Part shown: one piece after another, positions 50,293 through 59,146 of the stretch
Layout: each line of letters starts with the position of its first letter
How positions within the stretch are numbered: position 1 is the first letter of the stretch
DNA from: Paenibacillus physcomitrellae
GTDB lineage: Bacteria; Bacillota; Bacilli; Paenibacillales; Paenibacillaceae
Assembly: GCF_002240225.1 (NCBI RefSeq)
Contig: NZ_CP022584.1
Span: 3,704,594 to 3,768,593, forward strand
DNA: 64,000 nucleotides
Direction of reading: 5' to 3'
The notes under the pieces: model-generated
Database searches by the model: none
What the model was told of the DNA's origin: nothing
What the model saw: only the letters and a program-made list of their open reading frames with translations
Program-made: the position numbers and the translations under genes

Positions 50293-51185
50293 GCATTATT
50301 CTTCGTATGACCTGGAAGGAGCTGCTGCGTAAACGGGTTTTGCTGCTGACCTTGATTATGACCGCGGCTTTCCTGGTCGCTTTCTGGTTTATCGCTTCCT
50401 CTATAGGAGGAGAACTTAAGCAGAGCGGCTTGGACGACACCACTAATACGCTGCTGCTCGGCAGATTCAGCCGGGGCTTATTTATCGTTAGTTTAGGTTT
50501 CTTCTTTGGCTCATTTGTGCTCGCGTTCTTATCCATCTTCAGTTCATCTTCGGTTATCTCTGGAGAAGCGGAGCTGGGTGTCATGCAGGCCTTGATGCCC
50601 CGTCCCCTTGCCAGATGGCGCTGGTATGCAGGACGCTGGCTGGGATACGTTTCGTTTGGCCTGCTTTATGCCTTGCTGCTTTATTCCGCTATTCTGATTA
50701 TAGCGGGAATACATGCAGCGGTGCCGAGGGAATGGAGCTCATTGATCATCTCCTATTTACTATTTGCTGCGGTTGTTCCTTTGCTGGTATCCGTATCCAT
50801 GCTCGGCTCTGGATACCTTTCCGCCGTAGGCAACGGCGTTTTGATGACGATGCTGTATGGAGGCGGCTGGCTTGGCGGGATGATCGACAAGGTTTCGTCC
50901 CAGCTCGGTTCATTTGGCGCTACTATGGGCGATTCTTTAGCGACCATTTCAGGGCTGCTGTCGCTGGTGATGCCGGCTGACGGCCTGCAGCGGTTCGTGA
51001 TGGACCGGCTGTACAATTTTTCTTCTTTGCAGGAGTTTTTTGATCCAAACACATATGCCGGAGGACTTTTCTCAATCTTCGGTATTGGAATGGCGCCTTC
51101 AAATGCGTTTCTCTGGTATGCGTTATTCTATACCTTAGCCGCACTGCTTCTCGGCCTGTGGCGTTTTCAGAAGAAAGACCTTTAG
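50289..51185 (+). CDS. ABC-2-type transporter permease
   Basis: A 298-residue membrane protein with about six helices, of the ABC-2 permease type (NosY/GldA-like). The N-terminal MTWKELLRKRVLLLTLIMT and the later SSSSVISGEAELGVMQALMP with RPLARWRWYAGRWLG are typical. The start is ATG 50289, behind a GGGGGG-AAAAGG ribosome site, overlapping the ATPase stop. It forms the channel for the upstream ATPase and ends the sigma-anti-sigma-ABC operon. Confidence 0.88.
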   Translation: MSIILRMTWKELLRKRVLLLTLIMTAAFLVAFWFIASSIGGELKQSGLDDTTNTLLLGRFSRGLFIVSLGFFFGSFVLAFLSIFSSSSVISGEAELGVMQALMPRPLARWRWYAGRWLGYVSFGLLYALLLYSAILIIAGIHAAVPREWSSLIISYLLFAAVVPLLVSVSMLGSGYLSAVGNGVLMTMLYGGGWLGGMIDKVSSQLGSFGATMGDSLATISGLLSLVMPADGLQRFVMDRLYNFSSLQEFFDPNTYAGGLFSIFGIGMAPSNAFLWYALFYTLAALLLGLWRFQKKDL

Positions 51186-51190
51186 AAAAA

Positions 51191-51220
51191 AAACAGACAG
51201 AAACAGGCAGGAGTAGGCAG
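51191..51220 (+). repeat. Three 10 bp units after the ABC-2 permease stop
   Basis: AAACAGACAG, AAACAGGCAG and GAGTAGGCAG are consecutive with a 10-base period, starting six bases after the stop codon. Confidence 0.7.
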
Positions 51221-51264
51221 AAGCCAAACCTATATCCTACCCTATAAACGCAAATTTAAGAATC

Positions 51265-51312
51265 CCCCTTATCCGGTGAGAGGAATAGCTCCCGCCAGTA
51301 AGGGGTGTTTTT
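51265..51312 (+). terminator. Terminator of the sigma/ABC-2 operon
   Basis: CCCCTTA (51265-51271) pairs with TAAGGGG (51299-51305), enclosing a secondary CGGTGAG/CTCCCGCC pairing, and is followed by TGTTTTTG. Confidence 0.75.
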
Positions 51313-51365
51313 GATTTGGAGCCGCCGTCGGGCCATTCATTTTAAAGCTGGAACAGCGCTGGTGT

Positions 51366-53645
51366 TCAGGACGAGGCTTTTTCCGAATAAAGCTTGCGGT
51401 ATTGCCCCGGCGTATATCCTGTTTCTTTCTTGAATTTCCGAATGAAGTTAGGTGTATCCTGGTAACCGACCGTTTGGATGATATCCTTGAGCGGCTCGTT
51501 AGTTGTAGTCAGTTTGTGAATAGCGGCGGTGATTCTCTTCTGCCAGATATACTGCACAAAATTGGTGCCTACCGCCTCTTTGAAAGAGCGGCTGAAATGG
51601 GAGACCGAAATCGAGTATTTGCTCGAAATAAATTCAAGACTCAAGGAGTGATCCATATAATTGCTGTCGATGTAGCTGACGATTTGATCCATGAGGGAGT
51701 GTTCTTCTTTTTTCTCATTTTGCTCTACCCAGGTACAAATCCGCCCACATAAGGCCCGCAGCCGGCGATTCAGTTCCTCAGCAGACTGGAAGGCGTCCTG
51801 TCCCGGAATATCGCTGATGAGCTTCCCGACCCCCAGCTCAAGCCCGGTTTTGATGACGGTATTCGCGATATCAAAGTAGACGCATCTTGCCAGCTTTAGG
51901 CAGAATCCGGCCTTCTGAAGTTCGCTCATGGCTTCATCCACAGTCTGAACGGCCACCGTATAGCTGCCTTGCTTTAAGCTTTGGGACAGCTTCAGCAGCA
52001 GATTTTTGGAAATCCAGCCGGCTTCGCTAGGTGACTCTGACAGTTCCTCAAAGAAGGTGATGCTGCCATTGCCGGCCGAAACCCGCGAATCAAAGGCTGA
52101 GCAGGCTTCAATGAAGGATTGGTTGAGCTGAGCCGGACCGGCATAACATCTCCCTACCCCCATAATCGGATGAAATTGAAAAGCGCCGCTCAGCCGATCC
52201 AACAGGGCGTCAACCATTTCGCGGACCTGATGCTGTTCCTTTTGCCCATCCAAAGGATCAAAGCTGACAATCAGGGCGATCTGGTCCGGCTTTGGCAGTT
52301 CTACACTGTGTACGTAGGCAGCATGTTCTTTGAAATCGGCTTTGGAAAGGGCGGTCATGACATGCTGCCAGTTCGGCGGGGTGGTTTGCGGTTCGGCGGA
52401 CTCCCCGCGACCGACAACAATGACAAAGTGACGGCTGCCTTCGAAATGAAGGTTGATCGATTTCGATAGCTCGGAAGGCAGGCTTTCCAGGTTGCCGTAT
52501 TTTAACAGCATAAGCAGAAAGTGATTTCGGGCATAAGGCTCCTGAAGATCCGCTTTGGAGCTGTATTCATGCAGGGCGGTGCGGATGCGGACCAATTCAT
52601 TTCTTCGGCCGCTGCTGCTTGCCTGATTCTCCTCAGCGGCAGTGCCGGCTTTGGAATTGGCGAACTGAAACAGATCAAAGATCGGGTTGTACTGCTTGCG
52701 GGCCAGCAGCAGGGCTGCGATGGATCCGGCGGCAAGAACAGCAGTAAAGATCATTAGGATCAGGCTCCTGATATGCAGCACATTGCTGAAGAATTGGGAG
52801 CTGGGCATCATGGTGACGAACTGCCAGTCGTTCTGTTCCGATTTGACGGATACGACGGAATTGGTTTCCCCGTTAATATGCAGACTGTGAATGCCCGGCG
52901 TCAGCTTCGTCAGTTCCTGCAAGTCTTGTTCGGGCAGCGCGCTTTCCAAATTGTAATTGGCGGCCAGCACCTGACCAGTGTTATCGAAGATAAAAGAAGA
53001 ACCCTGATAATTGCCAAGGATGGAATTAATCAGCGCTGTCAGCTCCGATTCCTTGATCAGAAACATCAAAGTCCCGTGCGGATTCGGGCTGTTGGGTGTA
53101 ATCGGCACCAGGAAAGCCAGCATGGACTGGTTCAGTGAGGCACTTTTGCCAACAAGGTTAACTGGACGTACGGATGGGAACTTGGCCTCGTTCAAATCTT
53201 GAATAACCTCACTGCCCTGCCAGCGGCGGAAGCTGAATTTCTCGGTGAACACTTCAAGGCGGGACATGCCTGCGGTAGAAAAAATACTGTTATCGTTATG
53301 AAAATACAGAAACATTTCATTAATGAGCGGACTGGTGGATTTATAATTCTTGAGCGTGTTAATGGCGTAACGGCCATAATAGGGGTCATGCACCTGATAG
53401 CGGGTCAATTGTTCATCATAGGATACCCGGGAGGCGATGTCATAGAGCTGATCAACCAGATTGTTCACGATGGATTTGGCCTGATTCAGCTGGTTCAGAT
53501 GAGACTGCTCGATTTGACTGCGAAGATTGTTAACGGCGCTGTTATAAATGATGACCGTCAGCAGAATGAGAGGAATCATTAGGATTAACAAGTAGGACGA
53601 AATGTACTTTAGGAACAGGCGCGATTTGAAGTAGTTGAGCTTCAT
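51366..53645 (-). CDS. Membrane AraC-family regulator with extracellular sensor domain
   Basis: A 759-residue transcription factor of the type found next to Paenibacillus sugar ABC importers. Helix one is at about 15-38 (YLLILMIPLILLTVIIYNSA), an extracellular cache-like sensor covers about 40-295, helix two is near 300-325, and the cytoplasmic part ends in a double helix-turn-helix (LEFISSKYSISVSHFSRSFK and LKDIIQTVGYQDTPNFIRKF, then GYTPGQYRKLY). I take ATG 53645, eight bases after AAGGGG; ATG 53651 is too close to that site. It is divergent from the LplB-type permease gene across 528 bases and probably activates the fucosidase locus. Confidence 0.9.
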   Translation of the reverse strand: MKLNYFKSRLFLKYISSYLLILMIPLILLTVIIYNSAVNNLRSQIEQSHLNQLNQAKSIVNNLVDQLYDIASRVSYDEQLTRYQVHDPYYGRYAINTLKNYKSTSPLINEMFLYFHNDNSIFSTAGMSRLEVFTEKFSFRRWQGSEVIQDLNEAKFPSVRPVNLVGKSASLNQSMLAFLVPITPNSPNPHGTLMFLIKESELTALINSILGNYQGSSFIFDNTGQVLAANYNLESALPEQDLQELTKLTPGIHSLHINGETNSVVSVKSEQNDWQFVTMMPSSQFFSNVLHIRSLILMIFTAVLAAGSIAALLLARKQYNPIFDLFQFANSKAGTAAEENQASSSGRRNELVRIRTALHEYSSKADLQEPYARNHFLLMLLKYGNLESLPSELSKSINLHFEGSRHFVIVVGRGESAEPQTTPPNWQHVMTALSKADFKEHAAYVHSVELPKPDQIALIVSFDPLDGQKEQHQVREMVDALLDRLSGAFQFHPIMGVGRCYAGPAQLNQSFIEACSAFDSRVSAGNGSITFFEELSESPSEAGWISKNLLLKLSQSLKQGSYTVAVQTVDEAMSELQKAGFCLKLARCVYFDIANTVIKTGLELGVGKLISDIPGQDAFQSAEELNRRLRALCGRICTWVEQNEKKEEHSLMDQIVSYIDSNYMDHSLSLEFISSKYSISVSHFSRSFKEAVGTNFVQYIWQKRITAAIHKLTTTNEPLKDIIQTVGYQDTPNFIRKFKKETGYTPGQYRKLYSEKASS

Positions 53646-54173
53646 TTCCATTTCCCCTTGTCACTATTTTTAAATAAAAATGTAATAGAGTTCGGTTAAT
53701 AAAGCAAGAAATTTAAACAACTCGGCCAGGTGGCTGAGTGTGTCATTTTTGAGGGAACCTCCTCCTGAAAGGAAGGATGACAGTCACATAAACCCTACAT
53801 AATCAAGCGCGTGTGATATTTAATGTATGCGATTACATTGAAATCTTAGCACAAAAAATACATGTTTAGCCAGACAGTCAGTTACTGAATAGGTAATATT
53901 TGATGACATGACAAACTGTCAAAAAGGCCTTTAGTCTGAGAGTTTCAGTCAAAACTACATATTTACGAAATGAATGCGTTTCTATAGACTTCGATTTACA
54001 CCCGGTTAACGCAGGTTTAACATTCCCCCGCTGGAATTAGCGGGACGGAAATAATCCATGTTAGATAATTTAACAACAATGCCGGATGTTCCTGATCTGT
54101 ATAAAATGGCTCCCGCCGGTCCAAGCCTGACGGCAGCGTTCATTTTATATCAAATGGTGAGAGGAGTAGTGGG
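53646..54173. other. 528-base divergent regulatory region
   Basis: No gene is visible here. It holds a probable catabolite-repression site (53823-53837), a second weaker candidate around the TGAATGCGTTTC segment near 53970, AT-rich sequence with no clear sigma-A promoter, and TATAAA near 54100 as a possible -10 for the transporter operon. The length suggests several regulator-binding sites. Confidence 0.55.
53823..53837. promoter_or_regulatory. Candidate cre (CcpA) site
   Basis: ATGTATGCGATTACA fits the Bacillus cre pattern WTGNAANCGNWNNCW with one mismatch, and lies within a larger AATGTA-N6-TACATT inverted repeat. It would place the fucosidase locus under carbon catabolite control. Confidence 0.5.
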
Positions 54174-55139
54174 ATGGTGAAGGACAACGCACAAGTCGTA
54201 CTGGATGCTCCGGTTATCCGGACTGAGAAGAGAAGAAGCAAAACCTGGCGGAACATCCTGCGCAACTGGCAGCTGTATGTGTTTATTGCCCCGGCGTTTC
54301 TGAGCATCGTCATTTTCAGTTATTTTCCAATGTACGGGATTCAAATCGCTTTCAAAAATTTTGTCCCCGTAGACGGTATTTGGGGCAGCCAGTGGGTCGG
54401 CTTCGATCACTTTATTCGTTTCTTTAATTCTTATTATTTCTGGGACCTGCTCTGGAATACGCTGAGCATCAGTCTTTACGGGCTGGCCGTAGGGTTCCCG
54501 CTGCCGATTATCCTGGCGCTTGCCTTTAATGAAGTGAAGGACGGCTTATTCAAACGGACGGTTCAGACGGTCACTTATGCCCCGCACTTTATTTCGATGG
54601 TCGTTATGGCGGGCATGATTATTACTTTCCTGTCTCCTTCCTCGGGGATGGTGGTTCACCTGATTGAAGCTTTTGGCTTTACAGCTCCGGATTTCCTTAC
54701 CGATCCGAGATGGTTCAAGACGATGTATGTTCTATCGGATGTCTGGCAAAGTACAGGCTGGGGAACGATCATCTATTTGGCCGCATTGACGAGCGTTGAT
54801 CCGGGCCTCCATGAAGCGGCAATCCTGGACGGGGCCACGCGGTTCCAGCGAATCCGTCATATCAATATCCCGGCTATTCTTCCGACGATTACAATCCTGA
54901 TGATCCTGAATATGGGCGGCCTGCTCGGCGTGGGCTTTGAGAAAATTTTACTGCTGCAAAACCCGCTGAACATGGAGTCATCGGATGTCATTTCAACCTT
55001 CGTGTACCGTTCCGGTTTGCTGAATGCCCAATACAGCTTCTCGACGGCGGTGGGCTTGTTCAACTCGGTTGTTAACGCTATTCTGCTGATCCTGGTGAAT
55101 CAGATTGTACGGCGCACCAGCGAGAACAGCTTATGGTAG
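54174..55139 (+). CDS. Sugar ABC transporter permease (LplB-type)
   Basis: A 321-residue permease with about six helices, the first membrane subunit of a carbohydrate importer of the CUT1 class. Characteristic blocks are WQLYVFIAPAFLSIVIFSYF and PMYGIQIAFKNF at the N-terminus, and the coupling loop DPGLHEAAILDGATRFQRIR. ATG 54174 follows GAGAGGAG. It is followed by the second permease (19 bases) and binding protein (37 bases). No ATPase gene is in the operon; such importers usually share an MsmX-type ATPase from elsewhere. The cargo is probably an oligosaccharide, judged from the fucosidases downstream. Confidence 0.92.
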   Translation: MVKDNAQVVLDAPVIRTEKRRSKTWRNILRNWQLYVFIAPAFLSIVIFSYFPMYGIQIAFKNFVPVDGIWGSQWVGFDHFIRFFNSYYFWDLLWNTLSISLYGLAVGFPLPIILALAFNEVKDGLFKRTVQTVTYAPHFISMVVMAGMIITFLSPSSGMVVHLIEAFGFTAPDFLTDPRWFKTMYVLSDVWQSTGWGTIIYLAALTSVDPGLHEAAILDGATRFQRIRHINIPAILPTITILMILNMGGLLGVGFEKILLLQNPLNMESSDVISTFVYRSGLLNAQYSFSTAVGLFNSVVNAILLILVNQIVRRTSENSLW

Positions 55140-55158
55140 AAGAAGGGAGTGGCCGCTC

Positions 55159-56064
55159 GTGATCAGTACAATTAAAGAAACCAAGCGTGACCGATTTTTC
55201 CTGACCTGCAATTATATCTTTCTGTTTATGGCTTTCGTGATTGTGGCATATCCCGTTCTCTATATTATCAGCGCTTCGATCAGTAATCCGAAGCTTGTCG
55301 CCTCGGGCGAAATGTGGCTGTGGCCCAAAGATATTACCTTTGAAGGTTATCAAAGGGTATTCCGGGATACCCAGATCTGGGTCGGCTATGGCAACACGAT
55401 TCTGTATACCGTAGTAGGAACGCTTGTCAATCTGATCGTGACGATACCGGCCGCTTATGCGCTGGCTCGTAAAGATTTCGTTGGCCGCAATTTCTTTATG
55501 GCCGTGTTTATGGTCACGATGTTTTTTGGCGGGGGACTGGTGCCGACCTACCTGCTCATTAAGAATTTAGGACTCGTCAACAGCATGTGGGCATTAATCC
55601 TGCCGGGGGCAACCTCGATCTGGAATCTGATCGTCTGCCGGACCTTCTTCCAGAGCGCGATTCCGAAGGAGATGCAGGAGGCGGCAGAGATTGACGGCTG
55701 CAGTAACTTCCGTTTGTTCTTTCGGATTGTCCTGCCTTTATCGAGCTCGATTATTGCGGTTATGGCCTTGTTCTTTGGGGTGGGACACTGGAACAACTAT
55801 TTCTCGGCGATGATCTATTTGAATGACCACGGCAAATATCCGCTGCAGCTCGTCTTGCGTCAAATCCTTGTCCTGCAGGAGATGTCCGCGGAATCGGGGG
55901 CCTTGAACTCCTCTACGGCATCTGCGCTCAACAATAAAGCGGAAGTGGCGGCGCTCGTCAAATATGCCGTGATCATCGTTTCGACCCTGCCGGTTATCAT
56001 CATCTATCCGTTCCTGCAGCGGTATTTCGTGCAAGGTGTCATGATTGGCTCCGTTAAGGGCTGA
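55159..56064 (+). CDS. Sugar ABC transporter permease (YtcP/LplC-type)
   Basis: A 301-residue second CUT1 permease. The N-terminus (FMAFVIVAYPVLYIISASIS, NPKLVASGEMWLWPKDIT) is typical of the YtcP/LplC group; the coupling loop reads EMQEAAEIDGCSNFRLFFRI. The start is GTG 55159, behind AGAAGGGAG; the longer reading from 55105 overlaps the upstream gene out of frame. It forms the channel with the preceding permease. Confidence 0.92.
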   Translation: MISTIKETKRDRFFLTCNYIFLFMAFVIVAYPVLYIISASISNPKLVASGEMWLWPKDITFEGYQRVFRDTQIWVGYGNTILYTVVGTLVNLIVTIPAAYALARKDFVGRNFFMAVFMVTMFFGGGLVPTYLLIKNLGLVNSMWALILPGATSIWNLIVCRTFFQSAIPKEMQEAAEIDGCSNFRLFFRIVLPLSSSIIAVMALFFGVGHWNNYFSAMIYLNDHGKYPLQLVLRQILVLQEMSAESGALNSSTASALNNKAEVAALVKYAVIIVSTLPVIIIYPFLQRYFVQGVMIGSVKG

Positions 56065-56101
56065 TTTTGCCATATAAAACAAATAAATAGGAGGTACATT
56101 T

Positions 56102-57739
56102 ATGCAAAAGCTGCAACAAAAAGGGGCTCTCGTACTAAGTCTCATCCTGCTGGTCTCCCTGCTGTCCGCATGCGGTTCGTCGAACAAGACGGCTAATAAC
56201 GGCGGCACCGGCAACAGCGCCAACAGCGGCGGTACAGGTTCATCGAACACCGCAAGCGAGGTTAAGAAAGACGGTTTTCCGATTGTTGATACGCCTATCA
56301 CATTGACAATGATGGCTCCTGACGCGGGTATGGCTGATTGGAATACCATGCCGGTCATCCAGGAAATGGAGAAGCTGTCCAACATCAAGGTTGAGTTCCA
56401 GACCGCTCCGATTGACAGCTTTGCTACTAAAAAGAACCTCGTATTTGCCAGCGGCGATTTGCCGGATATGTTTTATGCCGCCGATCTTACCCCTGCCGAG
56501 CAGGTGACGTATGGCAGCCAAGGCGTGCTGATCCCGCTGGAGGATCTGATCGACAACTATGCGCCTAACCTGAAGAAAATCCTTGATGAGAATCCAAACA
56601 TCCGAAAGAATATTACGACCACCGACGGGCATATCTATGCGTTGCCTTACATTGACACCGCCGCAGTTTGGTACCGCAGCCCGATGTGGTATAACGGCAA
56701 GTTCCTGAAAGCTCTTGGCGTAACTGAACTGCCGAAAACGACGGAAGAGCTGTACACACTCCTGAAACGCACCAAAGAAGAAGATCCGAACGGCAACGGC
56801 AAAGCAGACGAAATTCCGCTGACCTCCGTCAAACTCGACGATCTGCGCATGTATTTCTTTGGCTTCTGGGGCATGTATGATACGGAGATTTATGCGGATA
56901 AAGACGGCAAAGTGCACTATTCCCCGCAAGAGGAAGGTTATAAGGGATATCTGACGTTCATGAATCGTTTGTGGAACGAGAATCTGCTGGATCATGAAAC
57001 CTTCTCTCAAACCGACGACCAGAAGACAGCCAAAGGCAAAAACAACCAGGTGCTGCTGTTCAACAACTACTTCCCTTATTTCACTCTCGGCGGTGAACCA
57101 AGTTCGGATAACCCGATGATGACGCCGGTCAGCAGTGAAATTGCCGGAACGCCGGTCTATGGTCTGCATCCGGGCATGTCGGCAAACGGAACCTTTGCGA
57201 TCACGAAGAGCAACCCGAATCCGGAAGCAACGATGCGCTGGATCGATTACCAATACAGCTATGAAGGCGCAACGCTGTGGACGCAAGGACCGGAAGACAC
57301 GCTTTGGAAATATAAAGACGAAGCTACTCATGAGAAAGAATGGCTGCCTGTGCCGGGCGGCGGCGACCGCGAGGAATACCGCGGCACAATCACGCCGAAC
57401 TACGGCATTCTGACGCCGGGCGTTAACCTGCCAGAGATGACGAATGGTCTCAGAACCGATTTTGACGACTGGATCAACAAGGAAAACCAGGAAAAACTCG
57501 TGCCGATCGGCAAGGTTCCGTTCCCGAACGTTTACCTGACGAACGACGAGCAAACCGAGGTTTCCGCACTACTGTCTGACCTGGAAACCTATGTGACACA
57601 GATGGAAGCGAAGTTTGTGACCGGTCAGGAGCCGCTGTCCAACTGGGATAAATATGTAAGCCAGCTGCAGAAAATGGGCAGCGACCGGGTTCGCGAGGTG
57701 TACCAGGCGGCTTATGACCGTTGGAACAGCAATCAGTAA
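56102..57739 (+). CDS. Extracellular sugar-binding lipoprotein
   Basis: A 545-residue solute-binding lipoprotein. The signal peptide ends in a lipobox with Cys24 (LLSAC), followed by a Gly/Asn/Ser-rich linker. The domain is of the large extracellular binding protein type (LipO/YtcQ) that goes with LplB/YtcP permeases: TLMMAPDAGMADWNTMPVIQ, FASGDLPDMFYAADLTPAEQ and the long C-terminal helical lobe. ATG 56102 follows TAGGAGG. A perfect GC-rich hairpin directly after the gene probably sets its expression above that of the enzymes. Confidence 0.93.
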   Translation: MQKLQQKGALVLSLILLVSLLSACGSSNKTANNGGTGNSANSGGTGSSNTASEVKKDGFPIVDTPITLTMMAPDAGMADWNTMPVIQEMEKLSNIKVEFQTAPIDSFATKKNLVFASGDLPDMFYAADLTPAEQVTYGSQGVLIPLEDLIDNYAPNLKKILDENPNIRKNITTTDGHIYALPYIDTAAVWYRSPMWYNGKFLKALGVTELPKTTEELYTLLKRTKEEDPNGNGKADEIPLTSVKLDDLRMYFFGFWGMYDTEIYADKDGKVHYSPQEEGYKGYLTFMNRLWNENLLDHETFSQTDDQKTAKGKNNQVLLFNNYFPYFTLGGEPSSDNPMMTPVSSEIAGTPVYGLHPGMSANGTFAITKSNPNPEATMRWIDYQYSYEGATLWTQGPEDTLWKYKDEATHEKEWLPVPGGGDREEYRGTITPNYGILTPGVNLPEMTNGLRTDFDDWINKENQEKLVPIGKVPFPNVYLTNDEQTEVSALLSDLETYVTQMEAKFVTGQEPLSNWDKYVSQLQKMGSDRVREVYQAAYDRWNSNQ

Positions 57740-57765
57740 GCCGAATAACAAAATTGAAATTGGAA

Positions 57766-57789
57766 GGAGGGGGGATATCCCCCCTTTTT
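57766..57789 (+). terminator. Hairpin between the binding-protein and fucosidase genes
   Basis: GGGGGG-ATAT-CCCCCC, a perfect GC stem (57769-57784), is followed by TTTTTC. It sits inside the operon and ends just before the GAGAGG ribosome site of the fucosidase gene. It probably acts as a partial terminator or 3' stabiliser, like the hairpin after phnD. Confidence 0.75.
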
Positions 57790-57808
57790 CTTTAGAGAGG
57801 TGAACAAA

Positions 57809-59092
57809 GTGAACAGTATGAACGAAAGATGGAGCCGTACGGCAGCGTTTCGCCACGACCGCTTCGGCATGTTTATTCATTGGGGGTTATACGCTATCCC
57901 TGCGCGGGGAGAGTGGGTCAGAAGCCATGAGCAGATCAGCAACGAGCAGTATCAGCCTTATTTTGAAGAATTTAATCCCGTCCGTTATAACCCGAAGGAA
58001 TGGGCGAAGGCGGCCAAAGCGGCCGGCCAGAAATACGCAATCCTGACTACCAAACATCACGACGGCTTCTGCCTGTTCGACAGTCAGCTGACCGACTACA
58101 AAGCGACAAACACGCCTGCCGGACGCGATCTGGTGCGGGAGTTCGTGGAGGCGTTCCGGGCTGAGGGCATCGGCATCGGTTTCTATTATTCGCTGATCGA
58201 CTGGCATCATGAGGACTATCCCGCATACGGCGACCGGATTCACCCGATGCGCAGCAATGAGGCTTTCAGGGATAAAGACCACCAGTTCGAACGTTATCTC
58301 GAATACATGCACGGTCAAGTTCGTGAACTGCTGACCGGCTACGGGAAAATAGACATCATGTGGTTTGACTTCTCTTATGATGAGATGACGGGGGAAAAGT
58401 GGAAAGCTTCGGAGCTGGTGCAAATGATCCGCAGTCTTCAGCCGGACATCTTGATCGATAACCGGCTCGGTGGTCATATCAAAGCCGCGGAGCCCGAAAT
58501 TTACGCCGGCGATTTCTATTCGCCGGAGCAAATCGTTCCGCCCGGCGGCGTGGTGAACGAACTCGGGGAACCGCTTCCTTGGGAGGCTTGCATCACCCTT
58601 AACGATAACTGGGGATATCATGCCGGCGACCTTCATACCAAGTCGGCCAGACAGGTCGTGCGTGCGCTGGTCGAATGCGTGAGCAAAAACGGTAACCTTC
58701 TGCTCAACGTTGGTCCCGACGCCAAAGGTGAGATTCCCGAATCCTCGCTTCAAGTGCTGGACAAAGTCGGCCGCTGGATGAAGCGCAGCGGCGACAGCAT
58801 TTACGGCTGCTCCGCCGCCGATCTGCCCAAGCCGGAGTGGGGCAGGTATACACAGCGGGGCAGCCGGCTGTACGCCCATGTCTTTGACCGCGGCATCGGT
58901 CCGATCTATTTTGCAGGTCTCAAGGACCGGATCAAACGGGCGCGCCTGCTGGCCGACGGCTCAGAGCTCCAGGTGAGCGTCCCATGGATGGCGGAGCAGT
59001 ATTCGGATATAGAAGGCGGCGCCTTCATCCACCTGCCCGGCGCGGAGTCGGATGAGGATATCGATACGGTGATCGAGCTGGAGCTTGAATAG
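57809..59092 (+). CDS. Alpha-L-fucosidase, GH29 family (first)
   Basis: A 427-residue glycoside hydrolase of family 29. The N-terminus FGMFIHWGLYAIPARGEW, the KYAILTTKHHDGFCLFDS strand and the probable nucleophile Asp187 in KIDIMWFDFSYDE are standard GH29 features; NGNLLLNVGPDAKGEIP ends the barrel. It retains the catalytic Asp, so it should cleave alpha-L-fucosides by retention. There is no signal peptide, so it acts in the cytoplasm on imported material. GTG 57809 follows GAGAGG; GTG 57800 and ATG 57818 are alternatives. It is 69 bases after the binding-protein gene, across a hairpin. Confidence 0.88.
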   Translation: MNSMNERWSRTAAFRHDRFGMFIHWGLYAIPARGEWVRSHEQISNEQYQPYFEEFNPVRYNPKEWAKAAKAAGQKYAILTTKHHDGFCLFDSQLTDYKATNTPAGRDLVREFVEAFRAEGIGIGFYYSLIDWHHEDYPAYGDRIHPMRSNEAFRDKDHQFERYLEYMHGQVRELLTGYGKIDIMWFDFSYDEMTGEKWKASELVQMIRSLQPDILIDNRLGGHIKAAEPEIYAGDFYSPEQIVPPGGVVNELGEPLPWEACITLNDNWGYHAGDLHTKSARQVVRALVECVSKNGNLLLNVGPDAKGEIPESSLQVLDKVGRWMKRSGDSIYGCSAADLPKPEWGRYTQRGSRLYAHVFDRGIGPIYFAGLKDRIKRARLLADGSELQVSVPWMAEQYSDIEGGAFIHLPGAESDEDIDTVIELELE

Positions 59093-59145
59093 GCTAAAAA
59101 AGGCTTTATAAGAATGGCTAAAGAAATGTTGGCAAGGGAGTAAAA
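59092..59145 (+). repeat. Degenerate GGCTAAA repeat after the first fucosidase stop
   Basis: GGCTAAAAAA, GGCTTTATAAGAAT, GGCTAAAGAAATGTT and GGCAAGGGAGTAAAA follow the stop codon (the first unit begins at its last base). Confidence 0.65.
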
Positions 59146-59146
59146 G

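Noticed and set aside
56240-57553. 437-codon open frame on the minus strand
   Set aside because: Antisense to the sugar-binding lipoprotein, which is well supported.
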